Notes under the pieces: model-generated
Database searches by the model: none
What the model saw: only the letters and a program-made list of their open reading frames with translations
Told to the model about the DNA's origin: nothing
Shown here: one piece after another, positions 31,961 through 46,400 of the stretch
Numbering within the stretch: the first letter of the stretch is position 1
Layout of the letters: each line of letters starts with the position of its first letter
Source of the DNA: Siphonodentalium dalli
Taxonomy: Eukaryota > Mollusca > Scaphopoda > Gadilida > Siphonodentaliidae
Direction: 5' to 3'
Length of the DNA stretch: 64,000 nucleotides
NCBI GenBank assembly: GCA_032622095.1
Contig: CP136069.1
Location: 204,150,690 to 204,214,689, forward strand
Made by a program: the position numbers and the translations under genes

Positions 31961-34197
31961 AGGTGTGACGATTTCATGGCCGTATTTGTGTTGCAGGCTG
32001 CATCATGACATGCATGGTTTGCATGCAACGGCTGTCTGAACTTTTGCGCGAATTCAAGCAGGCTGCTGTTGGTGGAAGTGGAGCGGGATTCAGGTAAATA
32101 TGATTTATAATTAAATTCTAAATCAATTTCACATAATTTATATATAAGAAGTTTGTAAGAGCATATCTCTCGATAAAACCTACATGTTTTATTGACGTCG
32201 TTTGGGTTTCTGTAGTTTAATATACCAACACCTCTTCCTCGACCGATTGGGAACGGGAAATGAATTACTCGGGAGCAGGACCGACTGCACCCGCAGCACA
32301 AATACGACCGCGAGAGAAAAGGATAAATAACGCTACAATAGCACATCGACATCAGAGTCATCGGTGACTCAGTGTTACTAACTCATGATACAACGCCGTA
32401 GTCAGCCAAACGATGTTCATTTGTTTAATTACTTTAATAGAATATTTTAATAGTATATTTCTTCCAAACACAAACATGCCACACAATATACTGTACTAAA
32501 ATCTTGACTTATGGGGACAGAAAATGTTCTTGTGCATTCATGATTCATGGCGATGCCATTTTTTTTAAATAAAGAGCGTTTCGTCACAAAACGCTCTTTA
32601 TGTCACGTTTTCGCCAAAAAGATTGACATATAATATGATATGGTTTAATGAAGCAAATTTCACTGGGGGGAATATTAGATTGTCCTCATTAATCTAAAGA
32701 GTGTGAAACTTTATCTTGGAAGAAATAAGGATTGTTCTGTTTACCATTCTGTTTTAAAATTCGTTCACCTGCACGAATGTCTTGATCCAGGGAATCGATT
32801 TAGCGAGTTTGGTGGGAATCAACAGCAATAATGGCATGTCAAAACATTATTCACACCACATACATGTTGAAATTGTTCTCACTCATTGCTTGATATTCCA
32901 ACCAGTATAATTAGTGGGTAATTTGTTGTTTTAGACCAAGAGTAGCATATTTATCAACTTTTGGTAAACAATTTGGTCTGAAATGGGAATTAAAATTGTT
33001 GGACATTTTCCAATCATATGAGGGTGTCAGTTAGGAAATTTCCAACAGTTGGAAAGCATGCATAAGGTACAAGTTGGACAGTTTCAAACAACTGGGGTAA
33101 AAATGGATTGGTCTGGTTCAGTTGGGGGTTGCATTTGGAAATGTCACGGTGTGCACACCCCAACGGTGACCGTATAACCACGTTCCTGCTTCTGATCAAG
33201 ATAGCGGCCATCCACACTGGGAGCTCTGGTCTTACGCGAAACCATGCAGGACATTTTAAGGCTTGTAACTAATGGATGTAAAATCCGGTCACGGTGGTCA
33301 ATGTCCGGGAATCCATTTTGACAACATAAATAAAACGTGCGGGTTTCTTTCCTAGCTAAAAGCTTGGATTTCCAAAACTACACTGTAAAAAATAAAAGGA
33401 ACCAAAATGATGCTTCGTCGGTTCCTTCATTGTCAATCATGCACGTCGACCAAAAATGAAAATCCGATTGGTTCGAGATAGAAGTACCATTTGGTTTTCA
33501 TAATTACAACAATAACTTGGTTCTTCTGGGTTAATATTCAGTAATATTAAGTTCCTTACTTTTCAGAGAGAACATTCAGAACAACCAGGAGTTGGTTCTA
33601 CACGTGGAGCCGTTGGCCACTTGATCTTCGATCAGAAATATAAATTATATCATAAATATAATCTTCATGCACTAACGACATATTTGGTTCTCCTTGCAAT
33701 AACAACCATTCTAGGTTCGGCATGGTTAGGTTTATCGTGAGAATGGGTTGTTCATGCCCAATTGTAAATTTAGTTCTTAATAATTCATCATTCCCCAAAT
33801 AGGAAAATAGTTTTTCGTGGATCATAATTGGGTTCTTCCCACGAACCAATTGGTTGTAGTGGTTACGTTTGATTCGTTGTTGAGTACGTTGTACGAAAAC
33901 TGCCTGGTTTTAAGACTATAACATGATTGTGTTAAACTTGATTAATTGAACACGAACAAACAGCGGGCATACCCCAGGCAGATGTGATTTTCGCACATTT
34001 ATCGGTTATTTACCTAAAATTTATTACTGTATTTAAAAAAAAAAAAAATTTATGTCACACCAGTCAGTGCAGCTAGATGTTAGATAATCGTTCGTTCTAT
34101 ATATTCCTATACCACATTCTTTGCTAGAAGAGGGTAGCTTAATTACCACATTACCACTGCCCCTCCCCAATCACAGGAAGGTTAGCTCGTAAGAGCC
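31889..34197. other. Upstream region of the minus-strand gene; no other gene recognised
   Basis: It contains the probable promoter (next to 31888), a short hairpin at 32568-32600 ('aaagagcgttt' and its complement) and a 137-codon minus-strand frame at 31948-32361 without recognisable domains. AT-rich, no array. Confidence 0.4.
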
Positions 34198-34458
34198 ATG
34201 CTTATTAGCTGAACATTCATACAAATGATGCTTTAGAGTGTTACTGATCATCCCTACAAGTAAACACTGGACCGTACAACATTTACTTGCATAATCGATA
34301 ATGGAACATCAAACTCAATACATCAAGTGTTCCAGGTCTTGCCCAAGGCAACCAATTTACACCGAGCACCACACAATGTAAAACGCCAAAACAAATACCA
34401 ATCGTTCTAAAAATGATTTCTGCGGACAAAAGATCAACACTATATATCCTCATACACG
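34198..34458. repeat. Left flank of the satellite, duplicated inside the array
   Basis: This 261-bp non-satellite sequence recurs at 39079-39339 with a constant offset of 4881 bp. I found one difference ('aatgtaaaacg' against 'aatgtgaaacg'). Confidence 0.9.
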
Positions 34459-37400
34459 ATGGATTTTATAACGTGCTTCCACAATACGGACACCCGATAT
34501 TAGGGAGCTTTCACAACACTACCCTTCATACACGATGGATTTTATAAAGTGCGACCACAATACGGACACACCCGATATTAGGGAGCTTTCACAACACTAC
34601 CCTTCATACACGATGGATTTTATAAAGTGCGACCACAATACGGACACACCCGATATTAGGGAGCTTTCACAACACTACCCTTCATACACGATGGATTTTA
34701 TAACGTGCGTCCACGATACGGAAACACCCGATATTAGGGAGCTTTCGCAACAATACCCTTCATACACGATGGATTGTATAACGTGCTTCCACAATACGGA
34801 CACACCCGATATTAGGGAGCTTTCACAACACTACCCTTCATACACGATGGATTTTATAAAGTGCGTCCACAATACGGACACATCCGATATTAGGGAGCTT
34901 TCACAACACTACCCTTCATACACGATGGATTTTATAACGTGCGTCCACAATAGGACGCCCGATATTAGGGAGCTTTCACAACACTACCCTTCATCCACGA
35001 TAGATTTTATAAAGTGCGTCCACAATACGCGGACACACCCGATATTATGCATGGAGCTTTAGCAACACTACCCTTCATACACGATGGATTTTATAACGTG
35101 CGTCCACAATACGGACACCCGGTATTAGGGAGCTTTCACAACACTACCCTTCATACGCGATGGATTTTATAACGTGCTTAAATTCCACAATACGGACACC
35201 CGATATTAGGGAGCTTTCACAACACTACCCTTCATACACGATGGATTTTATAAAGTGCTTCCACAATACGGACACACCCGATATTAGGGAGCTTTCACAA
35301 CACTACCCTTCATACACGATGGATTTTATAACGTGCGTCCACAATACGGACGCCCGATATTAGGGAGCTTTCACAACACTATACCCTTCATACACGATGG
35401 ATTTTATAACGTGCGTCCACAATACGGACGCCCGATATTAGGGAGCTTTCACAACACTACCCTTCATCCACGATGGATTTTATAAAGTGCTTCCACAATA
35501 CGGACGCCCGATATTAGGGAGCTTTCACAACACTACCCTTCATCCACGATGGATTTTATAACGTGCGTCCACAATACGGACGCCCGATATTAGGGAGCTT
35601 TCACAACACTACCCTTCATCCACGATGGATTTTATAAAGTGCTTCCACAATACGGACGCCCGATATTAGGGAGCTTTCACAACACTACCCTTCATCCACG
35701 ATGGATTTTATAACGTGCGTCCACAATACGGACGCCCGATATTAGGGAGCTTTCACAACACTACCCTTCATCCACGATGGATTTTATAAAGTGCTTCCAC
35801 AATACGGACGCCCGATATTAGGGAGCTTTCACAACACTACCCTTCATCCACGATGGATTTTATAACGTGCTTCCACAATACGGACACACCAGATATTAGG
35901 GAGCTTTCGCAACACTACCCTTCATCCACGATGGATTTTATAACGTGCGTCCACAATACGGACGCCCGATATTAGGGAGCTTTCACAACACTACCCTTCA
36001 TACACGATGGATTTTACAACGTGCTTCCACAATACGGACACCCGAAGCTAGGGAGCTTTCACAACACTACCCCTCATACACGATGTGTTTTATAACATGC
36101 TTCCACAATACGGACACACCCGATATTAGGGAGCTTTCACAACACTACCCTTCATACACGATGGATTTTATAACGTGCTTCCACAATAGGACACCCGATA
36201 TTAGGGAGCTTTCACAACACTACCCTTCATCCACGATGGATTTTATAAAGTGCGTCCACAATACGGACACTCGATATTAGGGAGCTTTCACAACACTACC
36301 CTTCATACACGATGGATTTTATAAAGTGCTTCCACAATACGGACACCCGATATTAGGGAGCTTTCACAACACTACCCTTCATACACGATGGATTTTATAA
36401 CGTGCGTCCACAATACGGACACCCGATATTAGGGAGCTTTCGTAACACTACCCTTCATACACGATGGATTTTATAACGTGCTTCCACATTACGGACACCC
36501 GATATTAGGGAGCTTTCGCAACACTACCCTTCATACACGATGGATTTTATAACGTGCTTCCACAATAGGACACCCGATATTAGGGAGCTTTCACAACACT
36601 ACCCTTCATACACGATGGATTTTATAACGTGCTTCCACAATACGGACACAACCGATATTAGGGAGCTTTCACAACACTACCCTTCATCCACGATGGATTT
36701 TATAACGTGCTTCCACAATACGGACACACCCGATATTAGGGAGCTTTCACAACAATACCCTTCATACACGATTGATTTTATAACGTGCTTCCACAATACG
36801 CACACACCCGATATTAGGAAGCTTTCACAACACTACCCTTCATACACGATGGATTTTATAACGTGCTTCCACAATACGGACACCCGATATTAGGGAGCTT
36901 TCACAACACTACCCTTCATACACGATGGATTTTATAACGTGCTTCCACAATACGGACACCCGATATTAGGGAGCTTTCACAACACTACCATTCATACACG
37001 ATGGATTTTATAACGTGCGTCCACAATACGGACACCCGATATTAGGGAGCTTTCACAACACTACCCTTCATACACGATGGATTTTATAACGTGCTTCCAC
37101 AATAGGACACCCGATATTAGGGAGCTTTCACAACACTACCATTCATACACGATGGATTTTATAACGTGCTTCCACAATACGGACACCCGATATTAGGGAG
37201 CTTTCACAACACTACCCTTCATACACGATGGATTTTATAACGTGCTTCCACAATACGGACACACCCGATATTAGGGAGCTTTCACAACACTACCCTTCAT
37301 ACACGATGGATTTTATAACGTGCTTCCACAATACGGACACCCGATATTAGGGAGCTTTCACAACACTACCCTTCATCCACGATGGATTTTATAACGTGCT

Positions 37401-40400
37401 TCCACATTACGGACACCCGATATTAGGGAGCTTTCACAACACTACCCTTCATACACGATGGATTTTATAACGTGCTTCCACAATACGGACACACCCGATA
37501 TTAGGGAGCTTTCACAACACTACCCTTCATATACGATGGATTTTATAACGTGCTTCCACAATACGGACACACCCGATATTAGGAAGCTTTCACAACACTA
37601 CCCTTCATATACGATGGATTTTATAACGTGCTTCCACAATACGGACACCCGATATTAGGGAGCTTTCACAAAACTACCCTTCATACACGATGGATTTTAT
37701 AACGTGCTTCCACAATACGGACACCCGATATTAGGGAGCTTTCACAACACTATATATATATATACCCTTCATACACGATGGATTTTATAACGTGCTTCCA
37801 CAATAGGACACCCGATATTAGGGTGCTTTCGCAACACTACCCTTCATCCACAATGGATGTTATAACGTGCTTCCACAATACGGACACCCGATATTAGGGA
37901 GCTTTCACAACACTACCCTTCATACACGATGGATTTTATAACGTGCTTCCACAAGACTGACACCCGATATTAGGGAGCTTTCGCAACACTACCCTTCATA
38001 CACGATGGATTTTATAACGTGCTTCCACAACACTGACACCCGATATTAGGGAGCTTTCGCAACACTACCCTTCATACACGATGGATTTTATAACGTGCTT
38101 CCACAATACGGACACACCCGATATTAGGGAGCTTTCACAACACTACCCTTCATACACGATGGATTTTATAACGTGCTTACACAATACGGACACCCGATAT
38201 TAGGGAGCTTTCACAACACTACCCTTCATACACGATGGATTTTATAACGTGCGTCCACAATACGGACACACCGATATTAGGTAGCTTTCACAACACTACC
38301 CTTCATACACGATGGATTTTATAACGTGCTTCCACAATACGGACACACCCGATATTAGGGAGCTTTCACAACACTACCCTTCATACACGATGGATTTTAT
38401 AACGTGCTTCCACAATACGGACACACCCGATATTAGGGAGCTTTCACAACACTACCCTTCATACACGATGGATTTTATAAAGTGCTTCCACAACACGGAC
38501 ACCCGATATTAGGGAGCTTTCACAACACAACCCTTCATACACGATGGATTTTATAACGTGCTTCCACAATACGGACACCCGATATTAGGGTGCTTTCACA
38601 ACACTACCCTTCATCCACGATGGATTTTATAACGTGCTTCCACAATACGGACACACCCGATATTAGGGAGCTTTCGCAACACTACCCTTCATACACGATG
38701 GATTTTATAACGTGCTTCCACAATACGGACACACCCGATATTAGGGAGCTTTCACAACACTGCCCTTCATCCACGATGGATTTTATAACGTGCTTCCAGA
38801 ATAGGACACCCGATATTAGGGAGCTTTCACAACACTACCCTTCATACACGATGGATTTTATAAAATGCTTCAACAATACGGACACCCGATATTAGGGAGC
38901 TTTCACAACAATACCCTTCATACACGATGGATTTTATAACGTGCTTCCACAATACGGACACACCCAAGCTTTCACAACACTACCCTTCATACAGGATGGA
39001 TTTTATAACGTGCGTCCACAATACGGACACACCGATATTAGGTAGCTTTCACAACAGTACGCGGACACACCCGATATTATGCTTATTAGCTGAACATTCA
39101 TACAAATGATGCTTTAGAGTGTTACTGATCATCCCTACAAGTAAACACTGGACCGTACAACATTTACTTGCATAATCGATAATGGAACATCAAACTCAAT
39201 ACATCAAGTGTTCCAGGTCTTGCCCAAGGCAACCAATTTACACCGAGCACCACACAATGTGAAACGCCAAAACAAATACCAATCGTTCTAAAAATGATTT
39301 CTGCGGACAAAAGATCAACACTATATATCCTCATACACGATGGATTTTATAAAGTGCGTACACAACACGGACACCCGATATAAGGGAGCTTTCACAACAC
39401 TACCCTTCATCCACGATGGATTTTATAACGTGCTTCCACAATACGGACACCCGATATTAGGGAGCTTTCACAACACTACCCTTCATACACGATGGATTTT
39501 ATAAAGTGCTTCCACAATACGGACACCCGATATTAGGGAGCTTTCACAACACTACCCTTCATACACGATGGATTTTATAACGTGCGTCCACAATACGGAC
39601 GCCCGATATTAGGGAGCTTTCACAACACTACCCTTCATACACGATGGATTTTATAACGTGCGTCCACAATACCGACGCCCGATATTAGGGAGCTTTCACA
39701 ACACTACCCTTCATACACGATGGATGTTATAACGTGCGTCCACAATACGGACGCCCGATATTAGGGAGCTTTCACAACACTACCCTTCATACACGATGGA
39801 TTTTATAACATGCGTCCACAATACGGACGCCCGATATTAGGGAGCTTTCACAACACTACCCTTCATACACGATGGATTTTATAACGTGCGTCCACAATAC
39901 GGACGCCCGATATTAGGGAGCTTTCACAACACTACCCTTCATACACGATGGATTTTATAACGTGCTTCCACAACACGGACACACCCGATATTAGGGAGCT
40001 TTCACAACACTATCCTTCTACACGATGGATTTTATAACGTGCTTCCACAATATGACACCCGATATTAGGGAGCTTTCGCAACACTACCCTTCATACACGA
40101 TGGATTTTATAACGTGCGTCCACAATACGGACGCCCGATATTAGGGAGCTTTCACAACACTACCCTTCATACACGATGGATTTTATAACGTGCTTCCACA
40201 ATACGGACACCCGATATTAGGGAGCTTTCACAACACTACCCTTCATACACGATGGATTTTATAACGTTCTTCCACAATACGGACACCCGATATTAGGGAG
40301 CTTTCACAACACTACCCTTCATACACGATGGATTTTATAACGTGCTTCCACAACACGGACACACCCGATATTAGGGAGCTTTCACAACACTACCCTTCAT

Positions 40401-43400
40401 CCACGATGGATTTTATAACGTGCTTCCACAATACGGACACCCGATATTAGGGAGCTTTCACAACACTACCCTTCATACACGATGGATTTTATAACGTGCG
40501 TCCACAATACGGACACACCCGATATTAGGGAGCTTTCGCAACAATACCCTTCATACACGATGGATTTTATAACGTGCTTCCACAACACGGACACACCCGA
40601 TATTAGGGAGCTTTCACAACACTACCCTTCATACACGATGGATTTTATAACGTGCTTCCACAATACGCGCGGACACCCGATATTAGGGAGCTTTCACAAC
40701 ACTACCCTTCATACACGATGGATGTTATAACGTGCGTCCACAATACGGACGCCCGATATTAGGGAGCTTTCACAACACTACCCTTCATACACGATGGATT
40801 TTATAACATGCGTCCACAATACGGACGCCCGATATTAGGGAGCTTTCACAACACTACCCTTCATACACGATGGATTTTATAACGTGCGTCCACAATACGG
40901 ACGCCCGATATTAGGGAGCTTTCACAACACTACCCTTCATACACGATGGATTTTATAACGTGCTTCCACAACACGGACACACCCGATATTAGGGAGCTTT
41001 CACAACACTATCCTTCTACACGATGGATTTTATAACGTGCTTCCACAATATGACACCCGATATTAGGGAGCTTTCGCAACACTACCCTTCATACACGATG
41101 GATTTTATAACGTGCGTCCACAATACGGACGCCCGATATTAGGGAGCTTTCACAACACTACCCTTCATCCACGATGGATTTTATAACGTGCTTCCACAAT
41201 ACGGACACCCGATATTAGGGAGCTTTCACAACACTACCCTTCATACACGATGGATTTTATAACGTGCGTCCACAATACGGACACACCCGATATTAGGGAG
41301 CTTTCGCAACAATACCCTTCATACACGATGGATTTTATAACGTGCTTCCACAACACGGACACACCCGATATTAGGGAGCTTTCACAACACTACCCTTCAT
41401 ACACGATGGATTTTATAACGTGCTTCCACAATACGCGCGGACACCCGATATTAGGGAGCTTTCGCAACAATACCCTTCATACACGATGGATTTTATAACG
41501 TGCTTCCACAATAGGACACCCGATATTAGGGAGCTTTCGCAACACTACCCTTCATACACGATGGATTTTATAACGTGCGTCCACAATACGGACGCCCGAT
41601 ATTAGGGAGCTTTCACAACACTACCCTTCATCCACGATGGATTTTATAACGTGCTTCCACAATACGGACACCCGATATTAGGGAGCTTTCACAACACTAC
41701 CCTTCATACACGATGGATTTTATAAAGTGCTTCCACAATACGGACACCCGATATTAGGGAGCTTTCACAACACTACCCTTCATACACGATGGATTTTATA
41801 ACGTGCGTCCACAATACGGACGCCCGATATTAGAGAGCTTTCACAACACTACCCTTCATACACGATGGATTTTATAACGTGCGTCCACAATACGGACGCC
41901 CGATATTAGGGAGCTTTCACAACACTACCCTTCATACACGATGGATTTTATAACGTGCGTCCACAATACGGACGCCCGATATTAGGGAGCTTTCACAACA
42001 CTACCCTTCATACACGATGGATTTTATAACGTGCTTCCACAACACGGACACACCCGATATTAGGGAGCTTTCACAACACTATCCTTCTACACGATGGATT
42101 TTATAACGTGCTTCCACAATATGACACCCGATATTAGGGAGCTTTCGCAACACTACCCTTCATACACGATGGATTTTATAACGTGCGTCCACAATACGGA
42201 CGCCCGATATTAGGGAGCTTTCACAACACTACCCTTCATCCACGATGGATTTTATAACGTGCTTCCACAATACGGACACCCGATATTAGGGAGCTTTCAC
42301 AACACTACCCTTCATACACGATGGATTTTATAACGTGCTTCCACAATAGGACACCCGATATTAGGGAGCTTTCACAACACTACCCTTCATACACGATGGA
42401 TTTTATAAAGTGCTTCCACAATACGGACACCCGATATTAGGGAGCTTTCACAACACTACCCTTCATACACGATGGATTTTATAACGTGCGTCCACAATAC
42501 GGACACACCCGATATTAGGGAGCTTTCACAACACTACCCTTCATCCACGATGGATTTTGTAAAGTGCTTCCACAATACGGACACCCGATATTAGGGAGCT
42601 TTCACAACAATACCCTTCATACACGATGGATTTTATAACGTGCTTCCACAATACGCGCGGACACCCGATATTAGGGAGCTTTCGCAACAATACCCTTCAT
42701 ACACGATGGATTTTATAACGTGCTTCCACAATAGGACACCCGATATTAGGGAGCTTTCGCAACACTACCCTTCATACACGATGGATTTTATAACGTGCGT
42801 CCACAATACGGACGCCCGATATTAGGGAGCTTTCACAACACTACCCTTCATCCACGATGGATTTTATAACGTGCTTCCACAATACGGACACCCGATATTA
42901 GGGAGCTTTCACAACACTACCCTTCATACACGATGGATTTTATAAAGTGCTTCCACAATACGGACACCCGATATTAGGGAGCTTTCACAACACTACCCTT
43001 CATACACGATGGATTTTATAACGTGCGTCCACAATACGGACGCCCGATATTAGGGATCTTTCACAACACTACCCTTCATACACGATGGATTTTATAACGT
43101 GCGTCAACAATACCGACGCCCGATATTAGGGAGCTTTCACAACACTACCCTTCATACACGATGGATGTTATAACGTGCGTCCACAATACGGACGCCCGAT
43201 ATTAGGGAGCTTTCACAACACTACCCTTCATACACGATGGGTTTTATAACGTGCGTCCACAATACGGACGCCCGATATTAGGGAGCTTTCACAACACTAC
43301 CCTTCATACACGATGGATTTTATAACGTGCGTCCACAATACGGACGCCCGATATTAGGGAGCTTTCACAACACTACCCTTCATACACGATGGATTTTATA

Positions 43401-46400
43401 ACGTGCTTCCACAACACGGACACACCCGATATTAGGGAGCTTTCACAACACTACCCTTCTACACGATGGATTTTATAACGTGCTTCCACAATAGGACACC
43501 CGATATTAGGGAGCTTTCGCAACACTACCCTTCATACACGATGGATTTTATAACGTGCGTCCACAATACGGACGCCCGATATTAGGGAGCTTTCACAACA
43601 CTACCCTTCATCCACGATGGATTTTATAACGTGCTTCCACAATACGGACACCCGATATTAGGGAGCTTTCACAACACTACCCTTCATACACGATGGATTT
43701 TATAAAGTGCTTCCACAATACGGACACCCGATATTAGGGAGCTTTCACAACACTACCCTTCATACACGATGGATTTTATAACGTGCGTCCACAATACGGA
43801 CGCCCGATATTAGGGAGCTTTCACAACACTACCCTTCATACACGATGTATTTTATAACGTGCTTCCACAACACGGACACCCGATATTAGGGAGCTTTCAC
43901 AATACTACCCTTCATACATGATGGATTTTATAACGTGCGTCCACGATACGGACACACCCGACATTAGGGAGCTTTCACAACACTACCCTTCATCCACGAT
44001 GGATTTTATAACGTGCTTCCACAATACGGACACCCGATATTAGGGAGCTTTCACAACACTACCCTTCATACACGATGGATTTTATAACATGCGTCCACAA
44101 TACGGACGCCCGATATTAGGGAGCTTTCACAACACTACCCTTCATACACGATGGATTTTATAACGTGCGTCCACAATACGGACGCCCGATATTAGGGAGC
44201 TTTCACAACACTACCCTTCATACACGATGGATTTTATAACGTGCTTCCACAATAGGACACCCGATATTAGGGAGCTTTCACAACACTACCCTTCATACAC
44301 GATGGATTTTATAACGTGCTTCCACAATACGGCCACCCGATATTAGGGAGCTTTCACAACACTACCCTTCATACACGATGGGTTTTATAACGTGCGTCCA
44401 CAATACGGACGCCCGATATTAGGGAGCTTTCACAACACTACACTTCATACACGATGGATTTTATAACGTGCTTCCACAATACGGACACACCCGATATTAG
44501 GGAGCTTTCACAACACTACACTTCATACACGATGGATTTTATAACGTGCTTCCACAATACGGACACACCCGATATTAGGGAGCTTTCACAACACTACCCT
44601 TCATACACGATGGATTTTATAACGTGCTTCCACAATACGGACACACCCGATATTAGGGAGCTTTCACAACACTACCCTTCATCCACGATGGATTTTATAA
44701 CGTGCTTCCACAATACGGACACACCCGATATTAGGGAGCTTTCACAACAATACCCTTCATACACGATGGATTTTATAACGTGCTTCCACAATACGCGCGG
44801 ACACCCGATATTAGGGAGCTTTCGCAACAATACCCTTCATACACGATGGATTTTATAACGTCCTTCCACAATAGGACACCCGATATTAGGGAGCTTTCGC
44901 AACACTACCCTTCATCCACGATGGATTTTATAACGTGCTTCCACAATACGGACACATCCGATATTAGGGAGCTTTCACAACACTACCCTTCATCCACGAT
45001 GGATTTTATAAAGTGCTTCCACAATACGGACACCCGATATTAGGGAGCTTTCACAACAATACCCTTCATACACGATGGATTTTATAACGTGCTTCCACAA
45101 TACGCGCGGACACCCGATATTAGGGAGCTTTCGCAACAATACCCTTCATACACGATGGATTTTATAACGTCCTTCCACAATAGGACACCCGATATTAGGG
45201 AGCTTTCGCAACACTACCCTTCATACACGATGGATTTTATAACGTGCGTCCACAATACGGACGCCCGATATTAGGGAGCTTTCACAACACTACCCTTCAT
45301 CCACGATGGATTTTATAACGTGCTTCCACAATACGGACACCCGATATTAGGGAGCTTTCTCAACACTACCCTTCATACACGATGGATTTTATAACGTGCG
45401 TCCACAATACGGACACACCCGATATTAGGGAGCTTTCACAACACTACCCTTCATCCACGATGGATTTTATAACGTGCTTCCACAATAGGACACCCGATAT
45501 TTGGGAGCTTTCACAACACTACCCTTCATACACGATGGATTTTATAACGTGCTTCCACAATACGGACACACCCGATATTAGGGAGCTTTCACAACACTAC
45601 CCTTCATCCACGATGGATTTTATAACGTGCTTCCACAATAGGACACCCGATATTAGGGAGCTTTCACAACACTACCCTTCATACACGATGGATTTTATAA
45701 CGTGCTTCCACAATACGGACACCCGATATTAGGGAGATTTCACAACACTACCCTTCATACACGATGAATTTTATAACGTGCTTCCACAATACGGACACCC
45801 GATATTAGGGAGCTTTAGCAACACTGCCCTTCATACGCGATGGATTTTATAACGTGCTTCCACAATAGGACACCCGATATCAGGGAGCTTTCACAACACT
45901 ACCCTTCATCCACGATGGATTTTATAACGTGCTTCCACAATAGGGACACCCGATATTAGGGAGCTTTCGCAACACTACCCTTCATACACGATGGATTTTA
46001 TAACGTGCTTCCACAATACGGACACCCGATATTAGGGAGCTTTCGCAACACTACCCTTCATACACGATGGATTTTATAAAGTGCGTCCACAATACGGACA
46101 CACCCGATATTAGGGAGCTTTCACAACACTACCCTTCATACACGATGGATTTTATAACGTGCTTCCACAATACGGACACCCGATATTAGGGAGCTTTCAC
46201 AACACTACCCTTCATCCACGATGGATTTTATAACGTGCTTCCACAATACGGACACCCGATATTAGGGAGCTTTCACAACACTACCCTTCATACACGATGG
46301 ATTTTATAACGTGCTTCCACAATACGGACACCCGATATTAGGGAGCTTTCACAACACTACCCTTCATCCACGATGGATTTTATAACGTTCTTCCACAATA

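Noticed and set aside
31948-32361. 137-codon minus-strand frame upstream of the gene
   Set aside because: No recognisable domain and no good link by splicing to exon 1, whose own ATG and signal peptide are convincing.
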